Both the position numbers and the translations under genes were made by a program. The notes beneath the pieces were generated by a model. That model did not search any database. It was not told the DNA's origin and saw nothing but the letters and a program-made list of their open reading frames with translations. Source: Phragmites australis (lineage: Eukaryota > Streptophyta > Magnoliopsida > Poales > Poaceae). From it: a stretch of DNA of 64,000 nt. Shown in pieces: positions 10,084-22,285 of this stretch (position 1 is the first letter of the stretch; every line of letters starts with the position of its first letter). Location: assembly GCF_958298935.1 (NCBI RefSeq), contig NC_084921.1, positions 34,164,001 through 34,228,000 on the forward strand. Reading direction: 5' to 3'.

Positions 10084-12345
10084 ATGGTGGGCGGTATGAG
10101 GAAGTTAACGTCGCTATACAAAAAGGCGACGGGGAAAGCCACGGATGCAGGTGACGGGTCCGGAAAGAGACCCTGGGGAAGACCTCCAGGAAGGCCGAGA
10201 GGCGGAGGCAGGGGTGGAGGAGGTGCTTCTATACCTGCTGTTGAGGAGGAGACTGAGTCGCCTCTAGGTGCGGCTGAGTCTAAGTCTGACTCGCCTATAC
10301 CTACGGCTGCGACTCAGTCTGGGGATGAGGAGGAGCAGGTAGAGGAGGAGCAGGTTAACCAGGGGGGTAGCTCTAGCTCTACTTCTTCTCGTGTGTGGCT
10401 GCGTGGTCCTTCTAGCCTCCCGAGGCGACCGGTGCCAATGGCTAGACGCCCGCTCATTCGACCAGATGGAGAGAAGTAAATGACTCTCTCTACTCTCACT
10501 ATTTTTTTGCCTTTGTATCTTCAATATTTCAACACATACTAATAAATTGCCTTTACACTTGTGATGGAACTGGCTGAGGGTTGGAGAGGGTGACCACTCA
10601 CGCCATGTAAACGGCATCCTTGGACTTTTGATCAAGGAGAAGTTCCTTGGCATGGTTACTTTGGGCGGAGTAACCGAGCCGGCATACACATGGGCTCACT
10701 ATGCAGCCGCGCCGGACGCCCGTGACCGGGAGGGAAGGGTGTTTCCCGATAGAGCCGAGCGGGTGAAGGCCGAGCTGTGGGTAAGTTTCGTTCGCACTAC
10801 ATTAGTCAATACTAATCGCATGGAAATTATTTAACTAATGACTGGATCCATCGCGTCTATATGCAGGATTTTTTTAGATGCGAGCCGGGCTTGGAGGCTA
10901 GGGAAGCTGTTGTCGTCGACAAAGCTGCCAAGAAACTTGTTAAGGATATGCACTATGAGGTGCGCGTCCAGGCCGTGATCAAATTTCACGCGGAACACCT
11001 TGGAGCGAAGGTGACAAAAAAGACGCTAGGACCATATCTCTGACCCGGGAGCAGTACCTACAGGTAAAGTACATTAAAGCTTATTGTTCCTTAGATTACT
11101 AACACTTAATTTCTTCTTCTTATATATCATGTACTTGATTATTTAGGTGCCTCCGGGGTGGTGTGCCGGAGACCTTCCGTGCTGGACGGTGATCGTGGAC
11201 AAGTGGTGCGCTCCCGAGTGGGAGGAGAGTCACAATGCTTGCCAGAAAGGCGATTGTTGATGCCTGACGCGCCACACCATCAAGGCAACCTCAGTCTGAC
11301 TGGTTTCGCGGCTAGATGGGTATGCAATAGCATCTGTTGTTACCAAGCTCAGTTCTCCTTAATTTATGTGCAGGCGTCCCCTTTATGAATGTTATTGCTT
11401 TTCTGTTGCAGTCGGCAAAAAATGATGGTCAGCCTCTCTCCCAGTTCAAGGCTTATGCTTTGGCCCATAAGTCAAAGGCGATGCACGGGGTTGCTTATGA
11501 CCCGAATGACCCGGCCTCAGCGTACACCAACGAGAATGTCAAGGCTCACCTGGATGGATACACATCGATGGCAAAGGAGGTCCACGGCCCAAACTTTGAT
11601 CCAAGCGAGCAGGATCTTGATGGGGAAGTGGTTATGAGGGCAGGAGGAGGCAAGAAACATGGCCGATTCTGGATTGGCGACGGCACACTCGATACAGCCA
11701 CCACTCCCTCTCTCTCTCAGCTTAGAGCTCAGAGCACGAGCTCAGGTCCGGGTATACGCCCTCGCCCAGAGCCTACACGGATTGCGATGAACGAAATCCA
11801 GGTTAGTTCTGTTTCATTCATCCTCCACGATCTTTACATGCTTTGCATTGGAACGATGATGAGATTGCGATGACATACTGTAGGCCCAGCTGGATGAAGA
11901 AAGGAGGCTCCGGCATGAATTAGAGAGATCGTTCGAGGAGAGGATGGCGGCAGAACGATCCCAGTGGTATGCGATGATGATGTCCCTTTATGCTGCAATG
12001 GGCCAAACTCTGCCACCGATGCCAACCCCTTCTCGTCCACTTGCTCCACAAGCTCCACACACTCCTGTGAGTTAGTTTATAACCTTGTAATCACAATTAT
12101 TGCCATTCCTACAACCATAGAGTGTTGTGCTAACTATCTCCTTTGTGCAGTATCCATCAGAGGGATCGAATACGCCTGGAGCTGGAGGTTCGCACTCTGG
12201 TACTCCACCTCACTTTGGTTCGTTCTTCTCACTTTGAAAACTTACTTTTGTAACCCCATATCCATACTTAGCATTTCTGTTTACTTTCAAATGCATACTT
12301 CTTACTTAGTGTTTCTGCTCCTTGATTGATGCAGGTTAAGGTGGT
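10084..12345 (+). pseudogene. TnpA-like gene (Transposase_24, plant Ptta/En/Spm family), frameshifted
   Basis: The second gene of the element, multi-exon. Exon 1 starts MVGGMRKLTSLYKKATGKA, is followed by a GRPPGRPRGGGRGGGG AT-hook-like stretch and an acidic Ser-rich segment, and ends near 10475. Later exons: about 10580-10780 (GILGLLIKEKF), 10865-11063 (CEPGLEAREAVVVDKAA), 11147-11320 (LPCWTVIVDKWCAPEWEE, then MPDAPHHQGN), 11412-11800 (KNDGQPLSQFKAYALAHKSK), then a Glu/Arg-rich coiled-coil exon from 11884 and a short final exon near 12151. The core matches the Transposase_24 family, which binds subterminal repeats. Two single-base frame changes are visible, near 11018 in an A run and near 11242. 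No product of normal length can be made from this copy. Confidence 0.85.
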
Positions 12346-12589
12346 AATCAATTGTGGAGTCCGTTACGGCCTGCAACATTTTCTTTTTGTTTGGACTATG
12401 TTTTGCTATCTTGTCACGATAATTTGTGATGTTTGTGTCACTTGAGATGTTTATGCGACGGTTTATGTGATGTTTGTGTAATATGCGATGTTTACGTGAA
12501 GGTGGTAATCTGTGAAATATGTATAAATTGTTTTCAATTGCAGCGACAGTTTTGAATCTGGTATAGATCAATTGTTGATCTGTTAAATA

Positions 12590-13138
12590 ACAGTTTGCCG
12601 AGTGTTACACTCGGCAAACAAGGCTATGCCGAGTGTAACACTCGGCAAACCGGACACGTGTCGCAAGGCTGTTCAATCTGGCATTTTGGATGCCAGTTTG
12701 CCGAGTGTGCTCCAATACACTCGGCAAAGAGTGGCACGTGTCGTCAAACTGTGCTATTTGGGCGCTATTCTGTGCTCACTTTGCCGAGTACCCTCCAATA
12801 CACTCGGCAAACGTGCCGTGATTTGCCGAGTGTATTCCACGGACACTCGGCAAAGTGTCCTCATGTTTGCCGAGTGTATCCCTGAGACACTCGGCAAAGA
12901 GGCCGTTAACGCCTTGGCCCCGTTAGGTCACTTTTTTTTGCCGACTGTCGTATTTGGCTCTCGGCAAATATGTTTGCCGAGTGTCCGATATAAAACACTT
13001 GGCAAAAAGAGATTTGCCGGCACTGTGTATGCCGACTGTGGTATGCCGAGTGTTACACTCGGCAAACACGTTGCCGAGTGTTTTTAGGCCTTTGCCGTGT
13101 GCCCTAGGCACACGGTAAAGTCTCGAAATCCGGTAGTG
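12590..13138 (+). repeat. CACTA 3' subterminal repeat block, copy B
   Basis: Inverted and direct tttgccgagtg units end in the terminus ccggtagtg at 13138. The layout is collinear with 894-1494 of copy A but has fewer units in the 12830-12895 part. Confidence 0.9.
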
Positions 13139-13248
13139 ATTCCCCACACATCCCCAATCCAACTCTATGAACATGGAAGCATAGGACAAATATTTTTAGT
13201 GCAATCACTCGCATACTCACACATACAGGAAGAAGGCCACCGCGAAAA

Positions 13249-13939
13249 ATGGAGGCAAACAAAGTGGTGGTAGCCAATACCAACACTGAGATCCATACAC
13301 AAAGGCATCTGATGATCCGCCGAATATGTGTATACTGCAGAAGTTCAGATGGTAGGAAGAAAAATTACCGAGAAGCTGATATTAATCTTGTCCAGGAGCT
13401 TGTAAGGAGGGGCATTGATCTAATTTATGGAGGTGGTTCCGTTGGTCTGATGGGTGGCATTTCTAGCACAGTGCATTCTGGAGAAGGCCATGTTATAGGA
13501 GTCATCCCGAAATCCTTGTCGAGGAAAGCGATAACTAGTGATGCTTTTGGAGAAGTTAGAGTGATAAATGGCATGCATGAAAGGAAAGCGGAAATGTTTC
13601 GTTTGAGTGACGCCTTCGTCACTTTACCAGGGGGTTTTGGAAGAGCAGTTTTTTGAAGTTATCACCTGGGCTCAGCTAGGCATTCACAAGAAACCGATTG
13701 ACCTCTTGAACGTTGATGGGTTTTATGATCCACTTCTACATTGTATCGATCTTGCTGTCACGGAAGGATTCATTTCCATAGAGGCTGGGAACCTTATAAT
13801 TTCATCATCAACAGCAGAAGAATTGATTCAAAAATTGGACAAAGATGTGCCTGTGTATAATGTTGGGTTCATTTGGAGAGACACGGTGGAAGATGGTTGT
13901 TTAAATGATCAACAGCTTGGCACCAAAACCACCAACTGA
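13249..13939 (+). pseudogene. LOG-like cytokinin riboside 5'-monophosphate phosphoribohydrolase, processed pseudogene
   Basis: LOG enzymes release active cytokinin bases from nucleotide precursors in the cytosol. ATG 13249 opens a frame with RRICVYCRSSDGRKKNY, the loop YGGGSVGLMGG and GEVRVINGMHERKAEM, all typical of the family. At 13626-13650 the catalytic PGGxGTxxE motif is cut: it reads PGGFG, runs into RAVF and stops. The next frame resumes [20 protein letters not shown] and continues to 13939. The damage fits an 8-bp loss between two ttggaa repeats. LOG genes normally have several introns; none is present here, so this is probably a reverse-transcribed copy. Copy B sits 110 bp before the start codon and separates it from its old upstream DNA. 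Confidence 0.87.
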
Positions 13940-14264
13940 TATGTGTTCTATTAGATGAAAATGCCAGTGCTGCATGAATTAGAGAGGCAACAATAGGCAC
14001 CCAAGGAAGAAAGCATTGGATTGTGCTTATGCAATGTGTTATATTTCATGTTGTTATTTATGTAGCCTTTCGTGTAATAGGTGATGCACTATTGTTTCCA
14101 TGTATCATCTTTATCATTCTTCTCTTCGTGGTTGTCTGGAAATTTGTGTCAGAGATGAACATGACTTAGCTGACAAACATATTTGCACAGTGGCTTGAAC
14201 CAACAGAATAAACACCGCGCGCACGTGTACTTAGGACCACCATTTTTTACTTGCAAGTTTGCCT
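13940..14264. other. 3' flank of LOG-like pseudogene, no gene seen
   Basis: AT-rich sequence that looks like the old 3' UTR (several TATTT and TGTAGCC stretches). No clear poly(A) tract was seen, which would have supported a retroposed origin. Confidence 0.4.
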
Positions 14265-14745
14265 ATTTACATTTGCACTATATGTGACATTTTCTGATTA
14301 CTACTTGTTTGTTGATAATTGTTAGATATGAAATATGGCTGGGATTTGGTTGGACTAAGCATGGGTCACGTTGTGCTATATTGGCTGACACAACCTATAT
14401 CACGAGTAGCACACATGTATCTATAAAACCATAGCCTGTATCACCACTGATCTTATCGATTTGCAATTATGGTGAGCTGGAAAATCACCAAATGTATTTA
14501 AAATGGATTATCACGCTTGGGAAAGTTATTGATCCTATTACGTGCGTAATATAAAATAAGTTATCATGAATTTTAATTGCTGTATTTGATGGAAGGGAAC
14601 AGACATAAATGGGACTAATAAACATAATGCTAGGATGGAATGGTATTCAGATTAAAGAAGTAATCATATTTTACAAGTTTTTGCTAGCTATAGAATATAT
14701 TTTTTCGCGCTTCCTAGAGCTTAGTCAACTGAAAACGGCAAAGTT

Positions 14746-15197
14746 TTCAGTCGACACGTGCTCACACACCGACGACGAGCTTTTAGTGGGTTATCGGGGA
14801 GAAGATTTCATCAACAGCAGCCAAAGAGAGAGTGTCATAAGAAGAAGGGCCAGCAAGGTGGTGGAGATGGGTGCCGGGATGGTGTGGCGAGGTGGCAGGG
14901 ATGCCATCGGCCATGTGCAAGGCGATGGATCGCCGGTGGGTGGGGAAAGGGCAGGGGCATGATAGCGACAGACCCTGCAAAGCCAGGCTAGTGTGGCGGC
15001 GGACGGCGACAGCGGATCCGGCAACTAGGAGCTGCTGAAGACGGAGGCAGGAAAAGGGTAGGCGGGGGCGACTGCGTGAGAGAAATAGACGTGAGATAGA
15101 AAGCGCTAGTGGAAGGTTGAGGATGAACCCTGGAGCGTCTGATCGAGATCGAACAGCTCTAGGACGTCTACTGGAGAACATGCTATTTTCAGTCGAC
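14746..15197. other. GC-richer insert bounded by ttttcagtcgac repeats
   Basis: This 450-bp stretch is absent from the second copy of the duplication. Direct repeats of ttttcagtcgac lie at 14746 and 15187, each within a small palindrome. The minus strand has an open frame of 132 codons rich in Arg, Ser, Pro and Leu with no recognised domain. It may be a small transposon carrying a gene-leader fragment. Confidence 0.4.
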
Positions 15198-15374
15198 TGG
15201 AAAATAACATCTCCTATATTTTTTTTTACAAAGAATATATATTGCTTTCAAATGTTACAACTTCATATGACATGGGTATGATAAATTTTCTGCAATTTTC
15301 AGTGACTCAAACCATTCGCATAGCCTTTTGCCATGCAATAAAGCATGCAGTGAAATCGGATAGTAGACAGAAAA

Positions 15375-15955
<581 letters not shown>

Positions 15956-16008
<53 letters not shown>

Positions 16009-16010
16009 AT
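15956..16010. repeat. (TA)n(TG)n(TATG)n microsatellite
   Basis: Continuation of the TA tract after the MITE, followed by gt and gtat units. Confidence 0.92.
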
Positions 16011-16126
16011 GTATATATATGCCCTAGCTAAGCCATGAATGTAGACTATGCATGATAAATATTGTTGGTCCACAACGAAAAGACAAAGGGAATGTACCTA
16101 GCAGGAAAAGACATGGCCACAATTAG

Positions 16127-16159
16127 ACATCTCTCTCGCTCTCTCTCTCTCTCTATCTA

Positions 16160-16191
<32 letters not shown>

Positions 16192-16208
16192 TTGTGTGTG
16201 TGTGTGAT
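16127..16208. repeat. (CT)n followed by (TG)n microsatellite
   Basis: Runs of tc/ct with short tatc interruptions, then tgtgtgtg. A shorter form is at 17550-17580 in the second copy of the duplication. Confidence 0.92.
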
Positions 16209-16484
16209 AATAATACAAGCCTTACCTGGAACTCTGCATTATTGGAACCAATTAATACTTTGTCGATGTAGACTCCTCTCAAAGCCTTACAGAGAGAGCA
16301 TTGATAAGATTAGTTTTGTCTCATAGTAGGACTACTTTTCGTGAATACTGAAAAATTACAGACCTTCTATGCTCTAGAGGTTAAATCTTAATTTATCTGG
16401 ATCAACATCAATTCTGTTGTACCGTGTGTGTTTTAGTTCTGCAGTCTTATTATTTGGTTGATCTACTATGTTATTGGCCGGGCT

Positions 16485-16905
16485 ACATGTGATGCATTTA
16501 GACTGAATAGATTTGACAGATTTAGTATGGTTATTTTTGCTCAATGAGAGGCATTAGTATATGCCTCTTAAACATTACTCCACTGAAGATTACTATCGTA
16601 TCTTTTGGTGCAGGATGAGCAGGGGAGATTGAGAGGTCACTCCCTATACATTGGACATGGCAGCATTGAGAGGTCACTCTCAACATAAATTGGCACAAGC
16701 AGGCAACATGTGCTTGCAGTAGAAGGAAGGCACAAAATGTTACTGTCACGTTGTAGACAAATGAGAGGTCAGTCCCAACGTACATTGACACAAGTGGGCA
16801 GCCTGTGTTTGCAGCAGAAGAGAAGCATGAGATGTCACTGTCACCTTGTGAAAATAGGAACACATGCATCTAAACCATCCACACCATATCGAATGGAGCA
16901 GAGAA
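16485..16905 (+). repeat. Dispersed repeat, copy 1 (second copy at 44190-44608)
   Basis: The segment from gatgcatttagactgaatag to gaatggagcagagaaaggag matches 44190-44608 along its length, with moderate divergence. It contains several gagaggtcactcccaac units spaced 50-90 bp apart. No transposon ends or ORF were identified. Confidence 0.82.
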
Positions 16906-16934
16906 AGGAGCCACCATTTTTTGCTCGCCAGTTT

Positions 16935-17414
16935 GCCTATTTACATTTGCATTATATGTGACATTTTCTGGTTACTGCTTGTTTTTTTTATAATGGTTAT
17001 ATATGAAATATGTCTGGGATTTGGTTGGACTAAGCATGGGTCGCAATGTGCTATATTGGTTAACACATCCCATATTACGAGTCGCATACATGTATCTGCA
17101 AAACCATAGCCTGTATCAGCATTGAGCTTATCTATTTGCAATTATATATGGTGAGCAGGAATAATTTTTCTGCAATTTTCAGTGACTCAAACCATTCGTA
17201 TAGCCTATTCCCATGCACATGCAATAAAGCATGGCACTATTCGTGTGAAATTGGAGAGTAGATAGGAAAATGCATACACACATAAATACTATTTTTTGTT
17301 TACCTGTCCCAAAATTTCAATAGTAACTGCTGAATCGCTTTTTCCTACTGAAATTTTGTTTGGTAGTACCGAAATTTTATTTAGTAGGTGTAGAATAATA
17401 TGCTATATGCTACA

Positions 17415-17471
<57 letters not shown>

Positions 17472-17745
17472 ATATCTAGAGCATGCATGACAAACATTGT
17501 TGGTCCAGGAAAAGACAAAGGGCATGTAAAGACATGACCACAATTAGACCTCTCTCTCTCTCTATATATGTGTGTGTGTGATATTAATACAAGCCTTACC
17601 TAGAACTCTGCATTATTGGAACGAATTAATACTTTGTCGATGTGGACTCCTCTCAAAGCCTTCTATGCTACAGAGGTTAAATCTTTTTCTGAATCAACAT
17701 CAATTACGTTGTACCGTGTGTGTTTTAGTTCCGCGACTATTCTTC
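16935..17745 (+). repeat. Mosaic duplication, second copy
   Basis: Collinear with 14265-16430 but without the 800-bp insert and the MITE. It contains its own TA microsatellite at 17419-17465. Confidence 0.8.
17419..17465. repeat. (TA)n microsatellite
   Basis: Uninterrupted ta dinucleotides, then gtgtgtg. Confidence 0.95.
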
Positions 17746-18139
17746 ATGAAGCACCCATTGCTCATATGGATGATGATGCTTGCCTCAAAGCTCCATACAC
17801 TAAGCCTAGTGTTTAAAATTTAAACATGTAAATGTACTACACACTTGCAAGTAAAGGAGCAAATGCAACCTTCTACACGATGAAGGAAACAAATCTCCTT
17901 GTGAGTTGATATTCATTATTAGGAACGACATGATAACTTATGGTAACTATGATCATGTTGACTGGATGCAAGGCAGCTATTGCCTCGGTTAGTGCCCTTA
18001 CAACTATTAGAAAATAGTTTGGGCTGGGAATTTCAACAACCAGAAGAGATATATGTCGTAGTTCAGACCATGTAAAGGATCCAACCTTCTTCATGTATAT
18101 AAGGCACTAATGGTGAGACCATCCTAGAGCCAGAAAAAT

Positions 18140-18667
18140 TTGCAAAGATGGAGAAGAAAGGAAGAAGCACAACCTGATGGCGCTAGATGGGTAAACCCTT
18201 CAGCAAACAATCAACCTGGAGGTAAACCGTGCCCCTTTTATTGTTCTCAGTTCATTTGGCTAGCACCCAACAAAGATCGTGAAGCCAGAGTAAACCTACT
18301 AAAAACATGTGCAATTGCATCAACTTTGGGCCCTTTTGAAACCTCTCTAGAGGTCGCCGAAGGTATATTACGGGAGGTCTACAATTCTTATTATCCTTGG
18401 AAAGCAGTTCCATTAGGAAATAAAACTTATCTCATCCAGTTTCCCTCCACAAGGATCTTAGGAAAGGCCGCTATTAACAAAGTCAAGCAGGTTGTGTGCC
18501 CATTGGGATTGGAAGTGCAGAAAATATATGTATGTCCAAACGATTGCATATTGTATCGAGGAGAGCATGCAGACTTGGAAGCGTGCCTCATCTGTGGTGC
18601 ATCACGGTATAAGCGTGACCGTGATGATATCGATGGTAAAGGAAAGAATAAAAGGCTTCCCGTTTAG
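18140..18667 (+). pseudogene. Chimeric ORF: unknown domain joined to TNP2 N-terminal part
   Basis: The last 60 residues (VCPLGLEVQKIYVCPNDCIL, RGEHADLEACLICGASRYKR) are the CxxC region of a TNP2 transposase. The first 110 residues are not: they contain CPFYCSQFIW and LGNKTYLIQFPSTR and weakly recall DUF4283-like fragments found in plant retroelement proteins. The open frame crosses the join without a stop, so this could be a captured fragment fused to the transposase. The frame ends in TAG at 18665, and TNP2 reading continues directly after it. Confidence 0.5.
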
Positions 18668-19960
18668 GTGATGTGGTATTTTCCTATAGTCGCCCATTTG
18701 GAGTGTTTATTCACGAACAAAAGGCATGCTAAACTGATGCGATGGCACACCGAAAAGCACAAGGATGATGGAATGTTGAGACACCCTGCTAATTCTACGC
18801 AGTGGAGAAACATCGATGAAAAATACAAGGAGCTAGCCCTTTTGCAGAAGATGTGAGGAATATAAGATTTGGGTTGAGTGCGGATAGGATGAATCCATTC
18901 AGCAACATGAGCAGCAGTCATAACACTTGGCATGTGACTCTATGTATCTACAAACTTCCTCCTTGGTTGTGTATGAAGTGAAAGTACATTATGATATCGG
19001 TGCTGATACCAGTGTCGAGACAACCTGGCAACGATATTGATGTCTACCTGAAATCATTAATGGAAGATCTTATAATACTGTGGAACGATGGTGTGCAGGT
19101 ATGGGATGCATACAAACGAGAGAACTTTACCCTACGTGCAATGCTGTTCGTAACAATCTAGGATTGGCCAGTCCTTGGTAACTTGTCAGACCATACTGTC
19201 AAAGGCTACTGTGCATGCATGCATTGTTTGGATGAAATGGAGAGCTTGTGGCTTTATAATAGCCAAAAAATAGTGTACTAGGTTATCATAAATTTCTTCG
19301 CAAGGATCACCCGTACCTCAGTAAATAGGAGAGATTTTGATGGGAAAGTTGAGACTTGATCACCTCCTAATCATCGCACTGGGAGACAGGTATATGAGAT
19401 GGTAAAGGGACTTTGGGTTATCCTTGGAAAACGACGCAGGAGTACATCGGTTCCGAAATCTAATCCTAGAGCTCCTATGTTCAAAAAGAAATTTATTTTT
19501 ATGACTTAGCTTATTGGCTGGATTTGGTGGCTCGACACGTAATCGATGTCATGCACATTGAGAAGAACGTGTGTGATAGCTTGATTGGTATGTTACTAGA
19601 CATACGTGGCAAAACAAAGGATACACTCTAAGCACGGAAGAATCTAAAATGTTTGAAACTTAGATAGGATCTACATCTTGAAGATATGGAAGAAGGCGAT
19701 AAATATCTTGGTCCCGCTAGCTACAGTCTGAGAAATGTGGAGAAAATTGCAATGTGCAAGTGCTTGCATGAAATCAATGTTCTATCCGGTTACTTCGCCA
19801 ACATAAAGAGACTAGTAAATATGAAATATTTGAAATTAGCTAACATGAAGTCTCATGATTGTCATGTGATGATGACATAGATATTTCCAATTGCAATTAG
19901 ATGTATTCTGCCGCCAAAGGTCTGAAACTCAATCATAAAGTTGTGTTTGTTCTTCAACGC

Positions 19961-21376
19961 TGTCGGAGGATTAACTCCTGTCACAGGGATCCCGAGAGAC
20001 CCCTTTTTAGAGATTCGGCCGGGGGATGATCCTGAATAAGTTCGTCGGAGATATGAATGAGAGTAAATACAACGGCCGGTGGTGGGGGAGATGACCTAGT
20101 GCAGAAAGAAGTAAATGCACCGGAATTTAGACAGGTTCGGGCCGTATGGGGGCGTAATACCCTACTCCTGTATGGATGTAATAACTGTCCTGAAGAAATC
20201 CCTCAAGGATGTTGCTGGTTATAAGAATATTGGCCTAACTAAGAGCTTGAGGCTCCTTGTTTTTCGGCAGGGACTGTGCTTTGTGCCTTGTGTTGGTTCT
20301 TGTGTTCTTTTGTTGGGTCTACGTCTTCGATTCTCGCTATGTTCGTCGATGCTTCGACCTCTTTCTCTTCTGTGCCGCCGGCTCTTTTAAGCACCTGCCG
20401 GCCGAGACACGCCCCGAACGGGAAGGAGGGGGGCACAAGTTCCAAGACGCCATGACTGGGAAAGGCGTCATCATTTCTTCTGGGTGAAGTTACCGGGGGT
20501 GGAAAAAACGTCGCACGCCCGGTCACCTGTCACCATAAACGCCCTGGCAACGGGCGCCGTGGAGAGGGCCCACCGGGCAGCCGCAGAGCAACCTAGCGTG
20601 CCCGCCCTATCTTGTTCCTCTGCCACAGCAGGGCGACAGACGGAACTTCTTGATCCTTGAGATGTTATCCCGAGACAAGCCGGATGATACGGGACGGGAC
20701 CCGTGCAATTAATAGCCCCGCGCCTCTCTGCCAAAACATGGTAGGAACTGACACCGCGGCGGGATCAGTTGGGGATATCAGGCCACACACGCTCATTAAA
20801 TGCGGCCTCGGACCTCTGACTGGTGGACACCTCATCGGCGGGCCCCTCGGGGGCCTTTCTGGGTCGTCGGGGCACCAAGTGCTCGGGGGTACTGTTCACC
20901 TCCCCGAGCACTCTCTCCCGAGAATGCCTATCCTTGTCCTCAGGGTACCGGGTGCTCGGGGGTACTGTTCACCTCCCCGAGCACTCTTGCTTGATCCTTC
21001 GGGGAACCGAGTGCTCGGGGGCTGCGTGCAGCCCTGAGCACTCTCTCCCGAGCACTCTTAAGCGGATCCTCAGGGAACCGAGCGCTCGGGAGCTACCACA
21101 CGCAGTCCCGAGCACTCTCTCCCGGAACTTGGATCTTCTTATCGTCGGGGGACTAGGGTGCTCAGGGGTGACCGGGCACCTCCCCGAGCACTTTCTTCCC
21201 GGTACTTAGACTCTGTGGATCATTGAAAAACTGGGGTGCTCGGGGACCAGTGACTGTGGCCCCGAGCACCTTCTCCCGGGACTTGAACTTTTCTCATCGT
21301 TCAGGAGAGACCTCGTGGGACGGCGCCATGTGGCGGATGGCTGGCCGGGCCTCGGGACTCAGGGACCCCCGGTTCC
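19961..21376 (-). repeat. Gypsy LTR (downstream copy, inner edge truncated)
   Basis: Matches the other LTR along its length, but on the inner side it stops at ccccggttcc and lacks the final tgatacaccgaca. It contains repeated gtgctcgggg / ccccgagcac motifs (20870-21270) able to form hairpins. Confidence 0.92.
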
Positions 21377-22285
21377 AATGCGGATGACCTGGGAGACGTC
21401 TTCGCCCACCACGACCTCCTTCGTAGGAACAGAGGCGTCGGTGGCGAGTCGGGGTTTGGATGAAGAGGGTCCCGGGCCCCCTGGGCAGCCTTTGGCCTCG
21501 GCCTGGGCTGAGACCAAAGCCATGTACGACTGCTCGGCGCAGGAAACGGCACCGCCGGAGTCGGCAGTCACGGAGATGGGGCCTGCTGGGCCCGGTATCT
21601 TGACCGTGAGATACGCGTAGTGCGCAGCCACCATGAATTTGGCGAGCGCGGGACGCTCGAGGATGGCGTTATAGGGGAGAGGGAGCTCTGCGACGTCGAA
21701 GAGGACGTTTTTCGTACGGAAGTTGTCCCGACTCCCGAAGGTTATGGGTAGCTCGACCTGCCCGAGGGGCAGAGAGTGCCCGGGTGTCAGTCCACAGAAT
21801 GGAAGCGGCGGCTTTAGGCACCTGGAGGGCAACTGCAGCTTCTCAAAGGCCTCCTTAGAGAGGAGGTTGACACATGCGCCCCCGTCGATCAGCACTCTGC
21901 CGACCTTGACGTTGCAGATGGTGGGGGACACTACCAAGGGTAGTCGCCCCACGCCTGTAGTACTGGCGGGGTGATCGGCCACACTGAACGTGATCGGAGC
22001 GTCCGACCATCTCAAGGGCCTCGTGGCCTCTTCGCTCGGGGTTGCTGAGCACACCTCATGCCGCATGGTCTTGATGCCACGCCGCGAGGAAGGCGTGTAG
22101 GCGCCTCCGTCGATGAAGGCGACGGTATGCTTAGGCTCTTGAAAGCCGAGCTCGGCTTTGCCGGGGGTGGCCTCAGCATCGCCTCCCCCGCGGGACTCGT
22201 CGCGCTCCCTCTGACGCTGCTCGATGAGGCCTTTGACCGTACGACACTCTGTAAGGTCGTGCCCTCTGGTCTGGTGAATGGGACA
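21359..22285 (-). pseudogene. Gypsy nucleocapsid knuckle plus aspartic protease, 3' truncated
   Basis: In the same frame as gag, after a TAG at 22286-22288, the sequence continues CPIHQTRGHDLTEC, a Cys-His knuckle. A retropepsin-like domain follows with VLIDGGACVNLLS, where the catalytic Asp-Gly is intact although the motif usually reads DGGSS. The frame runs to YNAILERPALAKF and then crosses the deletion join at 21376 into LTR sequence, stopping 18 bp later. Reverse transcriptase, RNase H and integrase are absent. Confidence 0.82.

Larger units (their letters stand above)
2700..13138 (+). mobile_element. CACTA (En/Spm) transposon copy B, full length, 10.4 kb
   Basis: The left terminus is CACTACCAGAAACG at 2700 and the right terminus is the inverted ccggtagtg ending at 13138. 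Both are flanked by att (2697-2699 and 13139-13141), the 3-bp target duplication expected of CACTA elements. Subterminal tttgccgagtg repeats lie at both ends. Inside are, in order, a duplicated leader region, a GC-rich block, a large inverted repeat, a TNP2 transposase gene and a TnpA-like gene, both on the + strand. Lesions in both genes mean the copy could move only if proteins were supplied from elsewhere. Confidence 0.93.

Noticed and set aside
20115..21209. Several ORFs in the Gypsy LTR (and their twins at 24109-25206)
   Set aside because: Present identically in both LTRs, no known domain; LTR sequence is not coding here.
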